A stretch of DNA of 64,000 nucleotides from Streptomyces violaceoruber. Its GTDB lineage: Bacteria > Actinomycetota > Actinomycetes > Streptomycetales > Streptomycetaceae. Shown here piece after piece: positions 8,157 through 16,642 of this stretch. The stretch lies in assembly GCF_033406955.1 (NCBI RefSeq), contig NZ_CP137734.1:1426001-1490000 (forward strand). Direction: 5' to 3'. The position numbers and the translations under genes are program-made. Numbering within the stretch: the first letter of the stretch is position 1; each line of letters opens with the position of its first letter. The notes beneath the pieces are model-generated. The model worked only from the letters and a program-made list of their open reading frames with translations. It had not been told where the DNA came from and did no database searches.

Positions 8157-8936
8157 CTACAGGTCCAGGTCCACCACGACCGGCGCATGGTCCGAGGCGC
8201 CCTTGCCCTTGCGCTCCTCGCGGTCGACGTAGGAGTCGGTGACCGCCTTGGCGAAGGGCTCGTTGCCGTACACCAGGTCGATGCGCATGCCGCGGTTCTT
8301 GGGGAAGCAGAGCTGGCGGTAGTCCCAGTACGTGAAGGGGTGGTCGTACTTCAGCGGGCGCGGGACCACGTCGGACAGACCGGCGCCGCGCAGGGAGGCG
8401 AGGGCGGCGCGCTCGGCCGGGGTGACGTGGGTGGCGCCCTCGAAGGCGGCGCGGTCGTAGACGTCGTCGTCGGTCGGCGCGACGTTGTAGTCACCCAGCA
8501 CGGCGAAGGGGCGGCCGCCGGCGGCGTCGCCCTCGACGGCGGCGCGCAGCGCCTCGAACCACTGGAGCTTGTAGGCGTAGTGCGGGTGGTCCACCTCGCG
8601 GCCGTTGGGCACGTACACCGACCAGACGCGGACCGGACCGCAGGTGGCGGAGATCGCGCGGGGCTCCTGGACCCCCTCGTAGCCCGGGTCGCCCGGCAGG
8701 CCCTTGACCACGTCCTCCAGGCCCACGCGGGAGAGCACCGCCACCCCGTTCCACCGGCCGGTGGCGTGGACCGCCGCCTCGTAGCCCGCCTCGCGCAGCG
8801 CGTCGAAGGGGAACTGCGCCTCGGCGACCTTGGCCTCCTGGAGGCACAGCACGTCGGTGCCGCTGCTCTCCAGCCAGGCGAGCAGCCTCGGCAGGCGGGC
8901 GGTGATCGAGTTCACGTTCCAGGTCGCGATGCGCAT
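8157..8936 (-). CDS. xth: Exodeoxyribonuclease III (259 aa)
   Basis: AP endonuclease/3'-5' exonuclease of base-excision repair, in the EEP (exonuclease-endonuclease-phosphatase) fold. It begins MRIATWNVNSITARLPRL, the family N-terminal motif with the metal-binding Asn. LCLQEAKV carries the metal Glu, GDYNVAPTDDDV the catalytic Asp/Asn, and SDHAPVVVDL at the C-terminus the Asp-His pair. Length (259 aa) is typical. The ATG at 8936 was preferred over an upstream start because it begins exactly at the conserved motif. Confidence 0.95.
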   Translation of the reverse strand: MRIATWNVNSITARLPRLLAWLESSGTDVLCLQEAKVAEAQFPFDALREAGYEAAVHATGRWNGVAVLSRVGLEDVVKGLPGDPGYEGVQEPRAISATCGPVRVWSVYVPNGREVDHPHYAYKLQWFEALRAAVEGDAAGGRPFAVLGDYNVAPTDDDVYDRAAFEGATHVTPAERAALASLRGAGLSDVVPRPLKYDHPFTYWDYRQLCFPKNRGMRIDLVYGNEPFAKAVTDSYVDREERKGKGASDHAPVVVDLDL

Positions 8937-8990
8937 GTCCCACAACCTACCGGGCGGCACTGACAACGCGGTCCCGCCCCGGGCAGAGCC

Positions 8991-9626
8991 TCAGAGCCGC
9001 GCCGAGTCGCCGGGGGTCAGCCGCAGGTGCTCGGAGCCGCCCAGCTCGCCGATCTGCCGGTCGTAGATGGGGCGGGCGAGGTCGGTGAGGAGCGCGTCAT
9101 GGACGTCGTAGGCCCGCCGCGGCCGGACCTCCCGCACGTACTCGATCACCTCGGCGATCTTGTTCCACGGGGCCATGACCGGCAGCATCAGCGTCTCGAC
9201 CGGGTGGTCGGGGACGGTGAGGGCGTCGCCGGGGTGGAAGACCTTGCCGCCGTCCATGAGGAAGCCGACATTGGTGACGCGCGGGATGTCCGGGTGGATC
9301 ACGGCGTGCAGCTCGCCGTGGACCTGTACGTCGAAACCGGCGGCGGTGAAGGTGTCGCCGTGCCCGACGGTGTGGACGCGGCCCGGGAAGGCCGCCGAGA
9401 TCTTCTCCGCCACCGACCTCAGCGTCCAGATCGCCGCGGCCGGGTTGTCCTCCATGGCGGCGCGCAGCCGCAGCTCGTCGAAGTGGTCCGGGTGCTCGTG
9501 GGTGACGAGGATCGCGTCCGCGCCGAGGGCCGCGTCCTCCTCGCTGAACCCGCCGGGGTCCAGGACGAGCGTCTGCCCGTCCTTCTCGAGGCGGACACAG
9601 GCGTGCGACTTCTTGGTGAGCTTCAT
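8991..9626 (-). CDS. MBL-fold metal-dependent hydrolase (211 aa)
   Basis: Metallo-beta-lactamase-fold hydrolase of the UlaG/RomA-like group. The zinc motif VTHEHPDHFDE is at residues 41-51 (His43, His45, Asp47, His48). Further metal ligands are likely in HGELHAVIH and VFHPGDALT, and a late YDVHDALL supplies the last His. There is no signal peptide, so it should be cytoplasmic. The substrate is unknown. It sits 54 bp upstream of xth on the same strand; a functional link to repair is not implied. Confidence 0.88.
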   Translation of the reverse strand: MKLTKKSHACVRLEKDGQTLVLDPGGFSEEDAALGADAILVTHEHPDHFDELRLRAAMEDNPAAAIWTLRSVAEKISAAFPGRVHTVGHGDTFTAAGFDVQVHGELHAVIHPDIPRVTNVGFLMDGGKVFHPGDALTVPDHPVETLMLPVMAPWNKIAEVIEYVREVRPRRAYDVHDALLTDLARPIYDRQIGELGGSEHLRLTPGDSARL

Positions 9627-9669
9627 GCCCCCATCCTGCCGCCGCCCGCCCGCCTCCGGCCCGCAGGGC

Positions 9670-11019
9670 TCACTCCGGTGGTGTCGTCTCCTCTCGGATG
9701 ACCTGCTGGGCCACCCGGAAGGCGCCGTTCGCGGCCGGCACCCCGCAGTAGACGGCCGCCTGGAGCAGCACTTCCTTGATCTCGCCCGGGGTGAGGCCGT
9801 TGCGCAGGGCGGCCCTGAGGTGCGGCGCCAGCTCGTCCAGGTGGCCGCCGGCGACGAGGGCGGTGAGGGTGACACAGCTGCGCGAGCGCCGGTCGAGGCC
9901 CGGCCGGTCCCAGATCTCCCCCCACGCGTAGCGGGTCAGGAACTCCTGGAAGTCCCCGGAGAACTCGTCCGCCTGCGCGAGCGCCTGGTCCACGTGCCCG
10001 TCCCCGAGGACCTCGCGGCGCACCTTGAGCCCCGCGTCGTACGGGTCGGGCCGCCCCTGCGTCTGCGGCGGCACGACGGGTGCCGGGCCGATCTCGGCGA
10101 TGGGCGCGGCCTGCGACGGCGCGGCCGGCACCGGCTGGACGGGCGCGGCCGGGGTCCCGGCGGCCGGGACCGGGACCTGGTGTGCCGTGGGGTGGACCGG
10201 AACGGGGACCTGCCCGGTGGAGGTGGCGTCGTGGGCGGCCTGCCAGGCGGTGGTGAAGTGCCGTACCAGCAGGTCGGTGACGGCCGCGGGCTGCTCGACC
10301 GGGACCAGGTGGGAGGCGCCGGGGACGACCGCGAGACGGGCGTCGGGAATGCCGGCGACCAGGGTTCGGGCCTCGGCGGGGCCGGTGACCTGGTCGTCGG
10401 AGCCGACGAGGACCAGGGTGGGCACGCCGACCCGGCCGAGTTCACCGCGCACGTCGAACGCGGCGAGGGCCTCGCAGGCGGAGATGTAGCAGCCGGGGTC
10501 GGTGGTCCGCACCATCTGCACGGCCCACTCGGTGATCGCGGGCTGGGCTGCCGCGTACCCGCCGGTGAACCAGCGCTCCGGGGAACTGCGCGCGATGGGG
10601 TCGAGCCCGTTGGTGCGCACGATCACGCCGCGCTGGCGGAACTCGTCGGCGGTGCCGAAGCGGGGCGAGGCGGCGATCAGCGCGAGGGAGGCGAGGCGCT
10701 CGGGGTGGCGCAGGGCGAGTTCGATGCCGACGGCGCCGCCGAACGCACAGCCTGCGTACCCGAAGCGCTGCACGCCGAGTCCGTCGAGGGTGGCCAGCAG
10801 GCGCGTGGTGAGTTCGGCGACGGACCCCGCCGGGTGGGCCGGGGCGCCACCGTGTCCGGGCAGGTCGAAACGGAAGACCCGCCACTGCTGGGCCAGTTCG
10901 GGCACCTGGCGGTCCCACATGTGCCATGTAGCACCGAGGGACGGCCCCATGACGAGGACCGGGGCCTGTTCCGGCCCGTCAAAGCGGTATTGCATGCTGT
11001 CGACGTTCTTCTCACTCAC
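9670..11019 (-). CDS. pcaDC: Fused 3-oxoadipate enol-lactonase / 4-carboxymuconolactone decarboxylase, lactonase Ser replaced by Ala (449 aa)
   Basis: Bifunctional protein of the protocatechuate branch of the beta-ketoadipate pathway. Residues 1-260 are an alpha/beta hydrolase (PcaD) and residues 330-449 a carboxymuconolactone decarboxylase (PcaC, with DPYDAGLKVRREVLGDGHVD and LTPGEIKEVLLQAAVYCGVP), joined by a Pro/Ala-rich linker. The nucleophile elbow should read GxSxGG but reads GYAGCAFGGAV, so the Ser position is Ala92 (codon GCG at 10744-10746), next to Cys91. The Asp (GSDDQVTG) and His (PGASHLVPV) of the triad remain. The GTG at 11019 was chosen: it has a GGGAG site 9 nt upstream, and the integrase stop lies within it (GTGA). 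An ATG at 11037 is the alternative. No other pca genes are nearby. Confidence 0.85.
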   Translation of the reverse strand: MSEKNVDSMQYRFDGPEQAPVLVMGPSLGATWHMWDRQVPELAQQWRVFRFDLPGHGGAPAHPAGSVAELTTRLLATLDGLGVQRFGYAGCAFGGAVGIELALRHPERLASLALIAASPRFGTADEFRQRGVIVRTNGLDPIARSSPERWFTGGYAAAQPAITEWAVQMVRTTDPGCYISACEALAAFDVRGELGRVGVPTLVLVGSDDQVTGPAEARTLVAGIPDARLAVVPGASHLVPVEQPAAVTDLLVRHFTTAWQAAHDATSTGQVPVPVHPTAHQVPVPAAGTPAAPVQPVPAAPSQAAPIAEIGPAPVVPPQTQGRPDPYDAGLKVRREVLGDGHVDQALAQADEFSGDFQEFLTRYAWGEIWDRPGLDRRSRSCVTLTALVAGGHLDELAPHLRAALRNGLTPGEIKEVLLQAAVYCGVPAANGAFRVAQQVIREETTPPE

Positions 11020-12182
11020 CCGTTCACGCTCCCACATCTCACCTTCTCTTCGTGAACGGGGGCGGAGCCACTCGCCAGACCTCCCCACGTGTCCGCCGCC
11101 GGCCGCAGATCCTCCACATCCGGCTTCACGTACCAGCGCTTCGTGGTCCGGACGTCGGCGTGACCGGCCCACCGGGCGAGGAGATGGTCCGGGACCCCGT
11201 GGTTCGCCAGGTACGTCAGGCAGCTCGCACGTGCGTCGTACAGACGAACCCGACGCAGCCCGCTGCGATCCATGACCTTGTAGGCTCGCTCACGCAGTTG
11301 CCGCCCGTTGAGCGCTCTTCCCCGAGCGTCCACGAGAACGTAGCCGCTGTCTTCGTACCCCTGCCCCGCCGCCGTCTTTTCGGCTGCCTGAGCAGCCCGG
11401 AATGCGGTCAAAGCAGCCGCAGCAGGAGCCGGTAGCGGAAGCTGCCGCTCACCGGCGAGCGACTTGGCGTCCTTCTCCACCACGATGTCGTTCCCCATGA
11501 CCGTCCGGGTGTTGGTGATGGACACCGTGGCTTCGCCCAGATCGACGTCCGCCCAGCGCATGCCACAGATTTCCGCCGGCCGAAGACCCATCAGAGCCAG
11601 GAGGAACGGTGCCTGCAGGCGGTCACCTGCGATCGCGCGGACAAAGGCGCGTACCTCCGCGACGCTCCACGGCGGCACAGCCTCCCTGGCCCTGCGCTCT
11701 GCCTTCCGTGCCCTACGGGGAACGGTCACCTCACGAGCGACGTTCACCTGGAGCAAGCCTTGTGTCACTGCCCGGTCAAGCGCCTCCTTCAGCCGGGCCA
11801 GCGACATCTGGACCGAGGTCGCCCCCAGGCCGGTGCCCGGCTTCCCTCCCCGCCCACGCCCCTCCCGGAGCGCCCATTGCATCCATGTCCCGACATGGTC
11901 CTCGGTGAGGTCCTGGAGCCGGATGCGCCCGAGCCTTCCGCGGACGCGGGCCAAGGTCATGGTGTAGCTGTAGGCAGTGCTCTCTTCCAGGTCCTCGGCC
12001 TTCATGGACAGCCACTGATCCAGCCACTCGTCCACCGTGACCTGACTGAGCGGCGCACGCGCCGCCTCGTAGCGGCGATGCACGATGCTCGCGTACTCCG
12101 CCTTCGCCTCCCTCAGCGTCCCGAAGGTACGCGTCAGCTGCTTACGCTTCCCCGTGACCGGGTCGGGGCCTGCGTCGACCAC
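11016..12182 (-). CDS. Tyrosine-type site-specific integrase (about 388 aa, start uncertain)
   Basis: Phage/ICE-type tyrosine recombinase. It has an N-terminal arm/SAM-like core-binding region (about residues 45-150, VTVDEWLDQWLS) and a catalytic domain. Arg is in LMGLRPAEICGMRW, the second box reads RLYDARASCLTYLANHG (Tyr where most enzymes have His, as in the common Streptomyces integrase group), and LARWAGHADVRTT with Tyr in KRWYVKP completes the active site. The frame stays open upstream to about 12340 and encodes plausible integrase N-terminus (YPIKKLAPNAKGKVRYRF) but contains no ATG, so the true start is unclear and the GTG at 12182 is probably internal. Its stop overlaps the pcaDC GTG by one codon. 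No tRNA, excisionase or conjugation genes are adjacent, so it looks like a stranded relic of an integrative element. Confidence 0.85.
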   Translation of the reverse strand: MVDAGPDPVTGKRKQLTRTFGTLREAKAEYASIVHRRYEAARAPLSQVTVDEWLDQWLSMKAEDLEESTAYSYTMTLARVRGRLGRIRLQDLTEDHVGTWMQWALREGRGRGGKPGTGLGATSVQMSLARLKEALDRAVTQGLLQVNVAREVTVPRRARKAERRAREAVPPWSVAEVRAFVRAIAGDRLQAPFLLALMGLRPAEICGMRWADVDLGEATVSITNTRTVMGNDIVVEKDAKSLAGERQLPLPAPAAAALTAFRAAQAAEKTAAGQGYEDSGYVLVDARGRALNGRQLRERAYKVMDRSGLRRVRLYDARASCLTYLANHGVPDHLLARWAGHADVRTTKRWYVKPDVEDLRPAADTWGGLASGSAPVHEEKVRCGSVNG

Positions 12183-12595
12183 GAACCGGTACCGAACCTT
12201 CCCCTTGGCGTTCGGGGCGAGCTTCTTGATCGGATAAGACAGGGCTACTCGCTTTCCTTGGAGTGTGGGAGCCCTTCTGCACAGCCTTCTGTGCGCATGT
12301 CGAAAGCCAAGACCGAGGGCTGACGAGCTGCTTCAAGGATTGCCGTGATCGCCGGTTTGGCCAACCGGCGATCATGGTCTATGTTCCGCTCGTCATCAAC
12401 CAGGACCGGGCGTCAGTACCCCATGAGAGTGGGTACCCCATCGATATGCTGTGCAGGTGCGGGTCCTCCCGGCGGATCCTGCGTAGTCCGCCCGCCACCT
12501 CTGGTTTAGCTCCCGGTGCTCCGCCTCCGAGCCGACGCGGCTCGGGGCAGCCGGTGGCCCGCATGCTCAGGCGCTTGGCAGACCTCGTGGTCCCC
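12183..12595. other. Non-coding stretch upstream of the integrase
   Basis: No convincing gene beyond the possible integrase N-terminal extension. It holds a strong hairpin at 12346-12374 and two copies of GTACCCCAT (12416-12424 and 12433-12441, 17 bp apart). These short repeats next to an integrase could be arm-type recombinase or excisionase binding sites, but nothing proves it. Confidence 0.4.
12346..12374. repeat. Perfect 12-bp stem-loop upstream of the integrase
   Basis: TGATCGCCGGTT (12346-12357) pairs perfectly with AACCGGCGATCA (12363-12374) across a 5-nt loop. It may be a terminator insulating the integrase or part of the attachment region; it does not end any recognisable gene. Confidence 0.6.
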
Positions 12596-12830
12596 TCATC
12601 GCGTGCCCTTGTATCCCGTTCCCCGCTGGACGACCACGGCCGGGCTTCCGCCCGTCCGCTGTGCTCGAAGTGAAGGGTGAAGGGCACGAGGTCTCCGGCC
12701 TCCCAGCGTGTCGTGGCTGGGACGGTCACATCGCTGGTGAGCGGGGACATGTCGATGGTGCTCACCGTCGCCTGACCGGGGACCACGATCTCAGCGCCGT
12801 TCCAGACGCGTGATGTGGGTCACCGCCCGG
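12596..12830 (-). pseudogene. Frameshifted C-terminal remnant resembling a PCu(A)C-type copper chaperone
   Basis: The minus-strand frame reads GAEIVVPGQATVSTIDM, then VTVPATTRWEAGDLVPFTL and HFEHSG. This resembles the end of periplasmic/secreted copper-chaperone PCu(A)C or DUF461-type domains (AGDxVPxTLxFE). After GRAEAR the frame breaks: shifting by one base restores AVVVQRGTGYKGTR and a TGA at 12596-12598, which fits the expected tail. One deleted G explains the break. The N-terminal half is absent; the sequence meets the metE riboswitch instead. The homology call is moderate, the frameshift reading good. Confidence 0.5.
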
Positions 12831-12883
12831 ATCGCGGACGTCCGCGTTCCCGACGGGCCGACTGCCCGTAGGCTGCCCGCAGC

Positions 12884-13076
12884 AGCTGGTTCGCCCCGTC
12901 AGCCAGAGGGGGCGTCGCAAGAGGGAACCCGGTGGGAATCCGGGACTGCCCCGCAGCGGTGAGCGGGAACGACCGCCGTCATACGCACTGGGTTCGAGGT
13001 ACCGGTCCCGGGAAGCGACGGCCAGTAGGGGTCCTCGAACGGTGAGGACGTGCCCGCGAGTCCGAAGACCTGCCAA
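12884..13076 (+). promoter_or_regulatory. Cobalamin (B12) riboswitch controlling metE
   Basis: The sequence carries the conserved cobalamin-aptamer blocks in order: AAGAGGGAACCCGGTG with GGGAATCCGGGACTGCCCCGC (12919-12955), GGGAAGCGACGGCCAGTAGG near 13012-13030, and the 3' block CCGCGAGTCCGAAGACCTGCC (13054-13074). It lies about 180 bp upstream of the metE GTG. The known logic in actinobacteria is that B12 binding shuts off the B12-independent methionine synthase so that B12-dependent MetH is used. End points are approximate. Confidence 0.93.
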
Positions 13077-13257
13077 CTGCCCGCGCTCGAACCGTTCGTG
13101 CGCGGACATCCCGGTGACCTCGAGGGCGGGTCGGCGTACATACCAGGCGGACGGACCTGCCTTGTCGCGCAGCGTCGGCCACGCCCGGTGTGTCACCCCT
13201 TCGCGTTCTCGTCCCGGCCCCGGGATCTCAGGGATTCATCTCGCGAAGGAGATCTCC

Positions 13258-15576
13258 GTGACCACGAAGTCCGCAGCCGCGGCAGCACGGGCCACCGTGT
13301 ACGGCTACCCCCGCCAGGGACGAAACCGTGAACTGAAGAAGGCCGTCGAGGGCTACTGGAAGGGCCGCGTAACCGCCGACGCCCTCCGCGCCACGGCCGC
13401 CGAACTGCGCCGTACGAACTGGCTGCGGTTGGCCGACGCGGGCATCGACGAGGTACCGACCGGCGACTTCTCGTACTACGACCACGTCCTGGACACCACG
13501 GTCATGGTCGGGGCGATCCCCGAGCGCCACCGCTCCGCCGTGACCCGCGACGCGCTGGACGGCTACTTCGCCATGGCGCGCGGTACCCAGGAGGTGGCAC
13601 CGCTGGAGATGACCAAGTGGTTCGACACCAACTACCACTACCTCGTCCCGGAACTGGGCCCCGACACCGCGTTCACCGCCGACTCCGCCAAGCAGGTCGG
13701 TGAGCTGAAGGAGGCCCTCGCGCTCGGCCTGACCGCCCGGCCCGTCCTCGTGGGTCCGGTCACCTACCTTCTGCTCGCCAAGCCCGCCCCGGGCGTGCCG
13801 GCGGACTTCGACCCGCTCACCCTGCTGGACCGGCTGCTGCCCGTTTACGCCGAGGTCCTGGCCGACCTGCGGGCGGCGGGAGCGGAGTGGGTCCAGCTGG
13901 ACGAGCCCGCCCTCGTCCAGGACCGCACCCCGGCCGAGCTGAACGCCGCCGAGCGCGCCTACCGTGACCTCGGCGGTCTTGCCGACCGTCCGAAGCTCCT
14001 GGTCGCCTCGTACTTCGACCGGCTCGGCGATGCGCTGCCGATGCTGGCCAAGGCCCCGGTCGACGGTCTCGCCCTGGACTTCACCGGAGCGGCGGCCGCC
14101 AACCTGGACACGCTGGCCTCCGTCGGCGGGCTGCCCGGCAAACGGCTGGTCGCCGGTGTCGTCAACGGCCGCAACGTCTGGGTCAACGACCTCGCCGCCT
14201 CCCTGTCCACGCTCGGCACGCTGCTGGGCCTGGCCGACCGCGTCGACGTGTCCGCCTCCTGCTCCCTGCTGCACGTCCCCCTGGACACCGCCGCAGAGCG
14301 GGACATCGAACCGCAGATCCTACGCTGGCTCGCCTTCGCCGAGCAGAAGACCGCCGAGGTCGTCACCCTCGCCAGGGGGCTCGCCCGGGGCACCGACGCC
14401 ATCGCCGCCGACCTGGCGGCGAACCGTGCCGACCTCGCCTCTCGTGCCCACTCCCCCATCACCCGCGATCAGGCCGTCCGCGCCCGCGCCTCCGCGGTCA
14501 CCGGGGCCGACGGGCGCCGTTCCCAGTCCTACTCGGAACGTGCCGCCGCCCAGCGCGCCCACCTCCGGCTGCCGCTGCTGCCGACCACGACCGTCGGCTC
14601 CTTCCCGCAGACCGGCCAACTGCGCGCCGCCCGCGCCGACCTGCGCGCCGGGCGGATCGACACGGCCGGCTACGAGGAGCGGATCAGGGCGGAGATCCAG
14701 GAGGTCATCTCCTTCCAGGAGAAGACCGGCATCGACGTCCTCGTGCACGGCGAACCCGAACGCAACGACATGGTCCAGTACTTCGCCGAACAACTCACCG
14801 GCTACCTCGCCACCCGGCACGGCTGGGTCCAGTCCTACGGCACCCGCTACGTCCGCCCGCCGATCCTGGCCGGCGACATCTCCCGCCCCGAGCCCATGAC
14901 AGTGCGCTGGACCACGTACGCCCAGTCCCTCACCTCCCGCCCCGTCAAGGGCATGCTCACCGGACCGGTCACCATGCTCGCCTGGTCCTTCGTCCGTGAC
15001 GACCAGCCCCTCGCCGACACCGCCCGCCAGGTCGCCCTCGCCCTGCGCGACGAGGTGAACGACCTGGAGGCCGCGGGCACGTCCGTCATCCAGGTGGACG
15101 AACCCGCCCTGCGCGAGACGCTGCCGCTGCGCGGCGCCGACCGGGCCGGGTACCTGGACTGGGCCACCGAAGCCTTCCGGCTCACCACGTCCGGCGTCCG
15201 CCCGCAGACCCAGATCCACACCCACATGTGCTACGCCGAGTTCGGCGACATCGTCCAGGCCATCGACGACCTCGACGCCGACGTCATCAGTCTGGAGGCC
15301 GCCCGCTCCCACATGCAGGTCGCCCGCGAACTCGCTGCCCACGGCTACCCCCGCGAGGCCGGACCCGGCGTGTACGACATCCACTCCCCGCGCGTCCCGA
15401 GCACCGACGAGGCCGCGGAACTCCTGCGCACCGGCCTCAGGGCCATCCCCGCCGAACGGCTCTGGGTCAACCCCGACTGCGGTCTGAAGACCCGCGCCTG
15501 GCCCGAGACCCGGGCCTCGCTCGAACACCTGGTGGCAGCCGCCCGCACCGTCCGTGACGAAATGTCCCGCTCCTGA
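13258..15576 (+). CDS. metE: Cobalamin-independent methionine synthase (772 aa)
   Basis: 5-methyltetrahydropteroyltriglutamate-homocysteine methyltransferase, the last step of methionine synthesis in the cytoplasm. It consists of two homologous barrels. The N-terminal half begins [20 protein letters not shown] and carries [11 protein letters not shown]; the C-terminal half carries the zinc site, with His and Cys in [13 protein letters not shown] and Cys in NPDCGLKTR. Full length is about 770 residues, as here. The GTG at 13258 has an AAGGAG site 6 nt upstream. A B12 riboswitch precedes the gene, and a hairpin terminator lies 7 bp after the stop. Confidence 0.97.
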   Translation: MTTKSAAAAARATVYGYPRQGRNRELKKAVEGYWKGRVTADALRATAAELRRTNWLRLADAGIDEVPTGDFSYYDHVLDTTVMVGAIPERHRSAVTRDALDGYFAMARGTQEVAPLEMTKWFDTNYHYLVPELGPDTAFTADSAKQVGELKEALALGLTARPVLVGPVTYLLLAKPAPGVPADFDPLTLLDRLLPVYAEVLADLRAAGAEWVQLDEPALVQDRTPAELNAAERAYRDLGGLADRPKLLVASYFDRLGDALPMLAKAPVDGLALDFTGAAAANLDTLASVGGLPGKRLVAGVVNGRNVWVNDLAASLSTLGTLLGLADRVDVSASCSLLHVPLDTAAERDIEPQILRWLAFAEQKTAEVVTLARGLARGTDAIAADLAANRADLASRAHSPITRDQAVRARASAVTGADGRRSQSYSERAAAQRAHLRLPLLPTTTVGSFPQTGQLRAARADLRAGRIDTAGYEERIRAEIQEVISFQEKTGIDVLVHGEPERNDMVQYFAEQLTGYLATRHGWVQSYGTRYVRPPILAGDISRPEPMTVRWTTYAQSLTSRPVKGMLTGPVTMLAWSFVRDDQPLADTARQVALALRDEVNDLEAAGTSVIQVDEPALRETLPLRGADRAGYLDWATEAFRLTTSGVRPQTQIHTHMCYAEFGDIVQAIDDLDADVISLEAARSHMQVARELAAHGYPREAGPGVYDIHSPRVPSTDEAAELLRTGLRAIPAERLWVNPDCGLKTRAWPETRASLEHLVAAARTVRDEMSRS

Positions 15577-15582
15577 CCCCCG

Positions 15583-15621
15583 GCTCACCGGACCGAAGGC
15601 ACCGCTTCCGGCCCGGTGAGC
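15583..15621 (+). terminator. metE terminator hairpin
   Basis: GCTCACCGG (15583-15591) pairs with CCGGTGAGC (15613-15621), starting 7 bp after the metE stop, and the loop can fold further. Confidence 0.7.
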
Positions 15622-15701
15622 GGCACAGCCCGAAACGGATGTACCTCATCTCATGGCTCGGCGGGGCACACCATCGGCCAGCCCGCAGTCACTGCACCTA
15701 G

Positions 15702-15718
15702 GGCGTGTATCGAAAGTG
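15702..15718. repeat. Left terminal inverted repeat of module 1
   Basis: GGCGTGTATCGAAAGTG, preceded by CTAG. It matches the right end at 17547-17563 in inverted orientation with one mismatch, and the start of module 2 (17568-17584) exactly. Confidence 0.8.
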
Positions 15719-15787
15719 CTGGTCATCGGCGTGGCACCGCCTAAAATGGCATGCGTTCTTCGTCCGGTCGTGCTGGGATCAATCCCT

Positions 15788-16594
15788 ATGAATGATTATT
15801 TTCTCGATGAAGCCGACTTGACGGACAGGATGGAGCGGAATCTGGCGGAACACGCCTGCCATCTGCACCGGAGCATGTCCGGTGCGACCGTCACGGAGAC
15901 CGATGACCTCCTGGTCGCCGACAGTGGCCTGGACGACGACACGTTCAACATCGTCGCAGCGGCCCGCTTCACCGCTGGCGACGCAGCGGCCCGTATCTCC
16001 GAGACCGTCGGGTCGCTGGCCGGCACCGGCCGCGGCTTCTCCTGGTGGGTGGGACCTGCCTCGACACCGACAGACGTCACCACCCGTCTGACCGCGGCCG
16101 GTCTGCCGGTGTCCGAGCGTGAGACGGCGATGTGGGCCGAGCTGGACGACACCCCGCCGATTCCCTCTGTCCCGGGTCTGGACATCCGAACGGTGACCAC
16201 GCCCGAGCAGCTCGCCGACTACGCCACGGTCCTCGCCGCGAACTGGAATCCACCCGCCGAAACCGTCCGTGACTTCTTCGCCCGGGCTGCCTCCCAGGCG
16301 CTGGCCGCGACCTGCCCGGCCCGGTACCTGGTGGGCTACGTGGAGAACCGTCCGGTCTGCTCCGCCGAGGTGTTCCACCACGCGGGAGTCGCCGGCATCT
16401 ACAACATCTCCACCCTGGCCGCCCAGCGCCGGCGCGGCTACGGCGGAGCCATCACGCTCGCGGCCCTTCACGCTGCCCGCGAGCGAGACCACCACATCGC
16501 GGTCCTGCAGGCGTCTGCCCACGGCGAGCCTGTGTACCGCCGCCTGGGGTTCCGCGCCTGCGGCCAGTTCGTCGAACACGCCATCAACACTTGA
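15788..16594 (+). CDS. GNAT-family N-acetyltransferase (268 aa), transposon passenger
   Basis: Acetyl-CoA-dependent N-acetyltransferase. The C-terminal GNAT core is clear: [18 protein letters not shown], then [20 protein letters not shown] (the R/Q-x-x-G-x-G/A acetyl-CoA loop), and [13 protein letters not shown] at the end. The N-terminal 130 residues form a second, degenerate GNAT-like half. The acceptor is unknown; small molecules, aminoglycosides or proteins are all possible. The ATG at 15788 begins [10 protein letters not shown] with a weak GGGAT site; longer in-frame starts would run through the transposon inverted repeat. A TAAAAT at 15742-15747 could be a -10 element just inside the transposon end, so the gene may be driven from within the element. 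Confidence 0.85.
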   Translation: MNDYFLDEADLTDRMERNLAEHACHLHRSMSGATVTETDDLLVADSGLDDDTFNIVAAARFTAGDAAARISETVGSLAGTGRGFSWWVGPASTPTDVTTRLTAAGLPVSERETAMWAELDDTPPIPSVPGLDIRTVTTPEQLADYATVLAANWNPPAETVRDFFARAASQALAATCPARYLVGYVENRPVCSAEVFHHAGVAGIYNISTLAAQRRRGYGGAITLAALHAARERDHHIAVLQASAHGEPVYRRLGFRACGQFVEHAINT

Positions 16595-16642
16595 ACCTCC
16601 ACGACTCCACGGACATCCGTCCGTCGCCCCTGATTGAGCTGG

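Noticed and set aside
7561..8232. Plus-strand frame of 223 codons across the DUF6278-like gene
   Set aside because: It is antisense to a gene with a good ribosome site and family resemblance, and has no recognisable motif.
12263..12673. Plus-strand frame of 136 codons upstream of the riboswitch
   Set aside because: Composition is erratic, there is no ribosome site, and it lies opposite the copper-chaperone-like remnant.
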